A stretch of 64,000 nucleotides of DNA from Plutella xylostella. Lineage: Eukaryota > Arthropoda > Insecta > Lepidoptera > Plutellidae. The notes beneath the pieces were generated by a model that saw only the letters and a list, made by a program, of their open reading frames with translations, did not search any database and was not told where the DNA came from. A program made the translations under genes and the position numbers. Each line of letters opens with the position of its first letter. Position 1 is the stretch's first letter. The stretch lies in assembly GCF_932276165.1 (NCBI RefSeq), contig NC_063997.1:1002001-1066000 (forward strand). The letters are read 5' to 3'. Of this stretch, positions 56,520 to 64,000 are shown in pieces.

Positions 56520-56670
56520 CATCACCAACGAACGTCGGGCGTGTAATGAGCAATTAGAGCACACATGTAGCCAATCCGAGACGCGTGTTGCGAAATGGCG
56601 CGAAATAATCGTCGCTGATTGGCCCGTTTGAAATATACGCCGTTTTATTTCGTCATTCTGCGCCGAATTT
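56520..56670. promoter_or_regulatory. CpG-rich promoter-like segment with CCAAT and E2F-type sites
   Basis: Contains agccaatccg and, inverted, ctgattggccc about 50 bp apart, with atggcgcgaaataa (E2F-like TTTCGCGCC on the minus strand) between, in otherwise AT-rich DNA. No adjacent coding exon is recognised. Purely sequence-motif based. Confidence 0.3.
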
Positions 56671-58410
56671 ACAACCCTATAGAATAAATTTCATTTATTT
56701 TTCGACACGATGAAAGGGTTTCATTAGGGCAGTTTTATTTGGAATTTTGTTAGGCATTTTCGTTGATTAATGATGAGTTTGTATTTTAAAATTTTACTGA
56801 GAATAAGTTGGTAAAAGCTTTTTATAATCTGGTACTTTTTATACTATCCTAATTATCTCTATACAATTATTCAAAAACATATATCTAATCTAGCTATTTT
56901 ATATATACGATATACAATGTGGAAAAATGAATTGACCCGGGACGGGAAGTACCTTAAATCTTCAAGTTAGTATATTATAATTATCTTCAGCAAAAATATC
57001 TACGTACCGCTAAACCGTTATTCGGTCGTCAAATTAAGTGTAAAATATTAGATAATCCACTAGCGAGTTAAAAAGTTTACAGTCACAGGCATTAGACCGC
57101 GTCCCATTGTATACAGGGTACAACTTTATCGTGGTCCTTACTTAAATAATTATGGTTAAAAGAAAGAACGAAAAAGATTTTATTTGGTGCTGCACAAATA
57201 CTAAAAAAAACAGCAATATAATTTAAATATACAATTAAAATACAACAAAAAGAAATTAAAATAAAAACTAAACTAAATTCCTAAAAAAAAAATAAGTACT
57301 ACTCTGTAGTGGCAACATAAACCAATGTATGTACTTACCTACTATTAGACGAGTACATGTTAATATTATAAATTGTACTGCATTTATTGAATAATGCGCA
57401 ACTACGCAATATTGGTGAAATAAGAGGTAATACGTAAGTAAATTAACTTAATTATTCTCGTAGTTAAGAGGAGAGTATACCTTCGCGATTCTAGCGAAAT
57501 AGGTATTTAGGAAAAGATTTGTTATCACTTGCGCTCTCATGCCCCGCCGGGAACGGGTGCGATAGAGATGCACTGCAGCACGCGACTGAAAATAGGCACT
57601 TTTCATAATGAAATTCTAGTTTCGGGAGAAAACGTTTTACACTAACTAAATATTAACCAATCTTTTAGATTTTGGTGTCAATCGCTTCAGCATAATATAT
57701 TCTAGGTTTATAGGTTTCGCTTTTTTTTTTAAAAATACATTGTCATTGTTCAACCAACGGCTTGATTCAACACACAAAAATTACGTTATTTGAGGTGCCT
57801 ATAACTTTGAACCTATAAAAAATTTCGAAAAAAGAAAAAGCTATAAATCTTGTTATTCCTTGTGTCAATAACATACTAAAAAATCATGGAAATTGGATAA
57901 TATTTAGAGGTAGTAAAACGTTTTCTCTTTTTGTATGGACGAGCAAGTGCTATACTCTCATCTTAAGTAAGTATACTAGAAGCTTTAGTATTGGAGAAAA
58001 TGAGGATATTTTTTTTCCTAGAATAAGTCCCAGAGGTACCTATGCGGGATGTTCACAGATAATTTTCTACCCTGTATAGTTTCCCCCGCGTCCGGCGACA
58101 CAAAGCAAGTTTCTAATGAATTTATGCATTTAGTTGTGTCACACACTAATTCGTACACAGTACGCTGGTACGCTACCGGCGTTCGTTATATATTAGCGTA
58201 GTTTGGAGGCGATGGTCATTAGCTTATTGTTTGTGTGTACTGGAGTGCGGCAGTGTCGTGCATGAAATTTTGTCTAAGTACAGCCAGCCAAAAAGATATC
58301 TGACCAAGCGGCGTAATTTAATTTCGATACTATTTCTTATGAAGCGCCACATACCAATCTAATCAAAAGCAGACCGAAGTTGCATAAATATATGTAGTTT
58401 TTTTTATTAC
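56671..58410. other. Intergenic, nothing firm
   Basis: AT-rich. The segment 57155-57290 (agattttatttggtgctgca) is a LINE-tail-like fragment related to one at 24345. Ends at the ATTAC target duplication. Confidence 0.5.
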
Positions 58411-59077
58411 CAGGGTGTCCACTCTGAATGCATCAAAAAATTCCCTGACTTTTCCCTGACTTTCCATGACCATTTCAGAAAATTTCCCTGACCAGAGAGG
58501 AAAATAAAAACCAAATTTAAGTAATTTGAAGACATAAGCCTGAAGTTTTGCTTTCATTTCTTTGACACTTATTGAAATATCGACTGCGTAAAATATTTAT
58601 ACAGGGGGCTGCAACGTGATTCAGGAGAGGTCATTCTAAACAAAATTATAAGTGACTTCGAAAAAAGGAGGAGGTTAACTATATTTTTAATGTATGTTCA
58701 CTGATTACTCCGCCATTTAGGGACCGATTTTGATTATTTTTTATGTAATGAGTGGGACGTTAGGGTTGGAAAACGAGTAAAAAATTGGGTTTTTATTTCC
58801 ATTTGAGGCACGTATTGACCGATTCTAATGAAATTTAGAACATAAATATAGTTCTTATAACAAAAAAAAATATGATGGTGACCTGGATCTGATCTGATGA
58901 TGGTAACGGAATGCAGTCAAGGAAACTCATCAACGATATAACAACTACCTCATGCCTAAAGGCTTGAATGATTCGTATTGACTAGTAGGACTTATTGGTA
59001 TCATTTTGCACCTTACATTAATTGATTGTCAATTATTGCAAATACACTAAAAACAATAAAATTATAATTTAATGTTT

Positions 59078-59205
59078 AGACCAATTCTATGTGACAGTAC
59101 AAATATACCTAAGCACTGTGCATAATGTGCTTAATGTGAAGAAAATAATCGTACCCGCTTAGGTATAGTTGTACTGTCACATAGAATTCGTCTACACATT
59201 AAATT
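59078..59205. repeat. MITE hairpin nested in the CAGGGTGTCCACT element
   Basis: caattctatgtgacagtaca and its inverse tgtactgtcacatagaattc are ~36-bp arms around a ~55-bp middle. Confidence 0.7.
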
Positions 59206-59228
59206 ATTTCTTACTTTTTACAGGTTTT

Positions 59229-59498
59229 ATATAATAATATAATAATAATAATAATATGTGGGGACATCTCACACACGGCCATCCGACCCCAAGCTAGGCA
59301 GAACCTGTGTTATGGGTATCGGACAGCTGATATATCTACACAAATACATAGATAGATAGATACTAAATATAAATATCAACACCCAACACCCGAGTACAAA
59401 TATCTGTCTTTAAACAAATATCTGCCCCAGCCGGGAATCGAACCCGGGACCTTCGGCTCAGTAGTCAGGGTCACTAACCACTGCGCCATTCGGTCGTC
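59229..59498 (-). mobile_element. SINE, family 2, full-length copy
   Basis: Read on the minus strand: gaatggcgcagtggttagtg (A box), cgggttcgattcccggctgg (B box), gcagatatttgtttaaagac, the body with gtccgatacccataacacag, and an (att)n tail at 59229-59256. A common lepidopteran tRNA-type SINE. Confidence 0.85.
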
Positions 59499-60473
59499 GT
59501 GATGTCGTTTATGAAGTCAACATTTTTGTTCTTAAAATTCCCAAAAAAAACTTTGCTAACAAACTCACGTTTATTTCGCCATAAGCGGTCTTTCTTGTAT
59601 TTGCGATAATGAGTACGTAGTATTAAGTTTTTTTAGATAAATACTTATAAAGACATACAACATTTGGAAAGCCAAGCGGCATCCACTGGTTTTTATTGCA
59701 TAAAAGATAAGTTTTAACTGTTTGAAGCTCACTTTATGGTTGATCTAGTAGGTTTTAAAAGTACACCTTCCCGAAAACCATGATTCAGAAAATGTGTGAG
59801 AAAGGAAGCAGGCAGATAACATTAACTTTTTCTTTTTAGTATAAAACTTGTAGCAGGGTTATTAGTAATCTAATGACTTGTCTTTCACTACGACATCGAA
59901 ACCGAAGAACAAAAAAGTTTTTGTATTGTACGATCGCATTCAAATTTCACACTAAGTAGGTGCCGCGCCGAGACAGCGCTTCTACAAGGATGCGGTCACG
60001 CGACACGACGCAAGACGACGACAGTCTTGAAAAAAATGTTAAATAATAAATATATTAAAATGTTGTTAAGAATGGCGAGCTGAGTCACCTTTTGCAACAA
60101 CCTATTGTATATATTGGACATCATTATACCATTCAAACCTCTGAACTGAGACAGAGATGTACACGTAGCTAATCTTTAAATTCCTATTACATATTTTTCC
60201 ATCTTATTTGTATTTTATTAAATCACCATACTATATGTAATAGTATGGATCATTAAAAATATTTGAAAACTAAACGAGATTTTATTTTATGCTTTATGTA
60301 TTTCACGTCTAAAATAATAACATTAATTACTAATATTTTTCCAAAAATATGCATGAATTTCCCTGACTTTCCAGGTTGCCCATCAATTTCCCTGACTTTC
60401 CCTGACCACCTTGAGCTTCCCTGACTTTTCCCTGACTTTCCCTGACTTTCCAGATAGTGGACACCCTGATTAC

Positions 60474-63400
60474 TATTGCCATAGTAAAAATGTACTTCGT
60501 TATTTGATGAAGTATAACAATTTCAAATAAACAATATTAAAACTAAACTAAATTCCTCGGCTGAAAGTTGTAACGGAACATAGTCCGTCCGTAGCAGACT
60601 TATACATTATTACAATATTTATGTATAGATGGGCGAAATTTTTATTATAAGCAAAATAAGACTATACGCTGGTTGGAAAACACAACCATACCGAGATGTA
60701 GAAATGCCACACTAGTGCCATCTATTGGGTTAGACTCGATGACGCATTTCCTTATATGGTAATGTTCGGGGGGTGTTGTGCCGTTCGAATCGACAGATAC
60801 CTAGAATAAGTACAAGTCTTATTGTTGACGCTTAGAGTTTAAAGAGATATCATACTAGATTCGGTTATATTATGTTTCAACCGTTTATACGGCTCTGTTA
60901 ATTATTGTTTGATTATTGAAATGAATGACGCCATAGTGATAAGTTATTATTATGAGGATCAGATTTGCACAACACTAATTTACGCGACACTTTACGTACT
61001 ACGCCTCCTTGACGCTCAACTGAGTATCTTTTAGTTCTAATTAATCGAATCAGGACTTGAAATTAGTAAATACTAGTTAAATAATAATAATATTAATTAT
61101 CAATAATTATAGAACAATAGTCCATCGGTTTATTACCTTAAAAATATTTAATAGTTGTGTTATTGTCTAGCTCAGTGGCGCCACCGGTAGTCTAGGATCT
61201 TGGGGATGGAGTTGAATCGATAAAGTTCGATGGATGAACCGGAAAAGAAAGAAAAAAAAGAAAAAGGGAGTCGATGGTCAGGAGAGGCTATAAATAGATT
61301 TCGGGAAGAAAACTGGCCCTTGGTCTTCCCGCGGGATTTCGTGTGATAACATCAAGCCTTTGCATTTTAGAGTTTTATTTAAAGGGAAAAGGGGATAGAG
61401 AATGTATTTTTATAAGTGTGTGGATACGGTGGATTGCAGCTTCGACCAGCCGGCGGCGGTGCAACAAGGAACCTCAGCTAAGTGTCGATTGGATTTTATA
61501 ATAACCACTATTTCGAGGTATCACAGCATATTATTATCTATATTCCACTCCATTCATAATATCAAAATATCTATTTATTTTGTTCTGGTTTCAAAATTCG
61601 AATATTTCCATAACCTAAAAATCCACTTGTTCCCCATTATTAATTGTTCAGCATCTTGGCCATTTTGAAATTGAAGGCTGCTAGGGTACCTAGGTTTATT
61701 AGGAGAGACCCAAGGAAACCACCTTTTACTTCATCAATCAGCCTTAAAGATTCTATCACATAAAACAATCAATTTACAAGCATAAGTACATTCGACTATG
61801 GGAAAATTACCCCACTTGTTTCATCAAGCTATGTTTGTTTACCTGGAAGGAATAAACTTAGTTACTTATATCAATATAGTACAGATATTGAATAGTATGT
61901 TCTATTGAGATGATGGCTAATGAGTCAAGTATTTAAGTATGTTACTTTTACTCACAGCAATCTATCTACCTGAAATTGTTTCACCCAGCAGTCTTTGCAT
62001 ACCCAGTAAAGAACAGTAATTAGCATAATACAGACCATTAGGTGTACCTATGTTTCATTGTGGTGGATCATAACCTATGTTCCAACATATTTGGTTTACA
62101 ACCTTACTAGGCTTGCACAACAATCTGAATAAGTACCTAAGTAATAATAATGGATGATTCATCAGATATATAACATAATTATGTGGAATCCTATTCAGTG
62201 ATAAGTGCTTGCAATTTAAGTAAATCTATTAGGTAACATATTAGATCATTCTGAAATTGTTTAGGTTACAAGAAGATTCATATTCCTAGGTAGTCGGTAC
62301 TTATTTACTTATCTCCTGAGATACACTATATAAACTTATTTCTACCAACTCCATCTAGTTCTCATGTAAGCATGTACTTATCTATTCAGTCTTGAAACCA
62401 GAATGAAGAATATGCTTCAGGTTATTCATATTAAGCTATGAATCTATTTAGCAAAATTATATTCTTATTTGAATCAGCATTCCTATTTAGTACTTAAGTA
62501 ATTTAAAATCTACAGCTAGCTCAACCTACTTTGATTCTCTAAGAGTGGTTATTATAAACATTATTTATTACTTGTATTCTTAATATTTGAAATGATTTTA
62601 AACATTTTTCCACCGGGATGAAAATTGGCCGGACCATATTTTCATAAAATACTATGTTTCTACTTGAATAATTATTGTGTGTACTTGTGTGATTCACTAG
62701 TTTAATGATTCTCTATGGGTTTATTATGGGTTTAGCTACACTTGGGAAATTCAGGTATTTGAAGTATTGTTTATCATAAAAGAAAAAAAACCATACTTAA
62801 CAATTAGGCAGCAACAAAACCAACAAACATTTAAGTGTTGTATTGTTTGCAAAATAAATCTACTTTAAAAACATTAGTTCAGAACTAAGAAACCCAGATT
62901 CTTAATTTATACTTACTTACTAGGTACTTGATACTAGGAACATTGTGTAAAATGTGGGGTTGTATAAAATGCATTTCATCTTCAAACCACTTAGATGCTA
63001 AGCAGTTAGGTTTAGACTGTGGGAGAGTAGGTTATTGAATTGAAAACATGCTATCCTTTTGTATCTCATGTGTGGTGAATGTTATTGATGTATAGTTAGT
63101 GGATCTAGGCCTCTTACTCATTGATGTGATAGATATGATTTTGGTATTTACTTACCCACCTAAGTATGTAAAGTTTGCTTTATTGGAATTCAATAGGTAT
63201 TTACTTCAGTACCTCAATTACTAGTTATGTATCAGAAAACAGAATAGAATTCATGTAATTTAGTAAGTATTCCTTTTATTCAATGGTTATATTGGCCATA
63301 ACTTGTACCTGACTGACTGTGACTAAGACAATTCTTATATATTCAGCAAGTTAATGATAATTTATAATACTTAAAAACCTGCATTATACCCTTTTATTAA

Positions 63401-64000
63401 TATAAATAAAGATTGATTTTGCTTTGGAAAAGATGTTAAGAATATTAAACAAAATTAATAAATAATAGGGTCAATGAGTCAGTTGCCGACCTAGTTGAGC
63501 ACCAACTTTACTTTTACTAAAGTGATCTACTTGTCTGATTAAATAAAATAAATACCTTCAATTAGATACTTATACCCGTAGGGTCAATGTGTTGGATGGC
63601 GGCCATAGGAGCACTAACACTATTTTAAGTTAACTGAAATATTTGGAAAAGATAAAATAAATATTTCCATAGTGAATATTCATGCAATTTTACTTTTGAA
63701 GGTTAAATGGATATCATTGGCTATATATTATTGACTGTGACCATGACAACTTTTACATATGAAGTGATTAGTAATAATTTATTATACTTATTATCCTCCT
63801 TTAATTCTGCTAATATTAATAATTATTGATTTGGGTTTGGATAAGATGTTGATAATATTAAACAAAATTTATAATTAGGGTCATTGAGGCGATTGGCGAC
63901 CGTAAGAGTTTCAACTGTATTCTATTCTAAATAAAATTTACTAAGTTTGGAATAAGATAGGAAAATATTTTCATAGTACATGAGTTACTTACTACCGATA
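60474..64000. other. Intergenic or intronic AT-rich end of window
   Basis: No coding exon recognised. A 36-codon frame from the ATG at 61231 and an 88-codon frame at 61402-61668 lack family or splice support. A diverged tandem duplication fills 63240-64000 (listed separately). Confidence 0.5.
63240..64000 (+). repeat. Diverged ~405-bp tandem duplication
   Basis: Two successive blocks share, in order, gactgtga..gacaa, a taatttataatactta-like run, aagatgtt..aatattaaacaaaat, agggtca..tgag..gccgacc-type and gataaaataaatatttcca-type segments. Offset is about 400-408 bp. Confidence 0.6.

Larger units (their letters stand above)
58411..60468. mobile_element. TIR element CAGGGTGTCCACT with 5-bp target duplication
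   Basis: CAGGGTGTCCACT at 58411 and its inverse AGTGGACACCCTG ending at 60468, flanked by ATTAC (58406-58410 and 60469-60473). Both ends carry arrays of ttccctgactttccctgac, in the same sense within the left end and the right end. The 2058 bp hold no transposase. CAGGG ends are typical of hAT elements, and 5-bp duplications are known for the hAT5 group; the classification is an inference. Confidence 0.8.

Noticed and set aside
59440..59498. tRNA gene-like sequence on the minus strand
   Set aside because: It is the head of SINE family 2, with the typical body and (att)n tail.
61231..61341. 36-codon frame from ATG at 61231
   Set aside because: Short, with a Lys/Glu-rich start reflecting an A/G-rich tract. 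No partner exon or homologue recognised.

Overview
The window is eukaryotic and reads as AT-rich lepidopteran (moth or butterfly) nuclear DNA. Short GC-rich exons with canonical GT..AG junctions lie in long AT-rich introns. The repeats are of lepidopteran type: tRNA-derived SINEs, LINE tails ending in tattc, gatga or attta microsatellites, Lep1-like Helitron ends, and many MITEs.

Four cellular genes can be assembled by joining exons in phase. (1) The 3' five exons of a mitochondrial 3-hydroxyisobutyrate dehydrogenase (HIBADH, + strand, 1175-7322); its mitochondrial leader and NAD-binding N-terminus lie left of the window. (2) A complete seven-exon cytosolic sulfotransferase (- strand, 32854-26706, 356 aa), convergent with HIBADH. 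(3) and (4) Two tandem two-exon secreted lipase-like genes (+ strand, 47345-48859 and 52744-54067; 346 and 311 aa). They share the same phase-1 intron position. Both carry Asp where the catalytic His of pancreatic-type lipases belongs, and the first also has Gly in place of the nucleophile Ser, so both look like pseudoenzymes or binding proteins. HIBADH belongs to valine catabolism, the sulfotransferase to PAPS-dependent conjugation, and the lipase-like pair to the extracellular space. Nothing in the sequence ties them into one pathway.

Between the two convergent genes (11428-24680) lies the most unusual structure: two head-to-tail units with a Helitron-like 3' end (GC-rich hairpin followed 13 nt later by CTAG|T), offset by exactly 5103 bp. 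Each is filled with nested tandem arrays with periods of about 465, 155, 54 and 120-150 bp. The second unit is interrupted by a 3.5 kb LINE with an intact 986-codon endonuclease/reverse-transcriptase ORF.

The right two thirds is a dense transposon landscape in which several insertions can be delimited by terminal inverted repeats and target duplications: a hAT-type element with 8-bp duplication (34745-35655), an element with CATTGCCGTGG arrays and 4-bp duplication (38693-42267), a Mutator-like element with 9-bp duplication (49120-50202) and a CAGGGTGTCCACT element with 5-bp duplication (58411-60468). SINEs and decayed LINEs are nested in them. One SINE family shares its 3' end with a LINE fragment in the same window, which suggests a SINE/LINE partnership. 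The last 9.5 kb (54.1-64 kb) has no recognised coding exon, but holds a possible untranslated first exon near 55.5-55.7 kb and a CpG-rich, CCAAT/E2F-containing promoter-like stretch near 56.5-56.7 kb.
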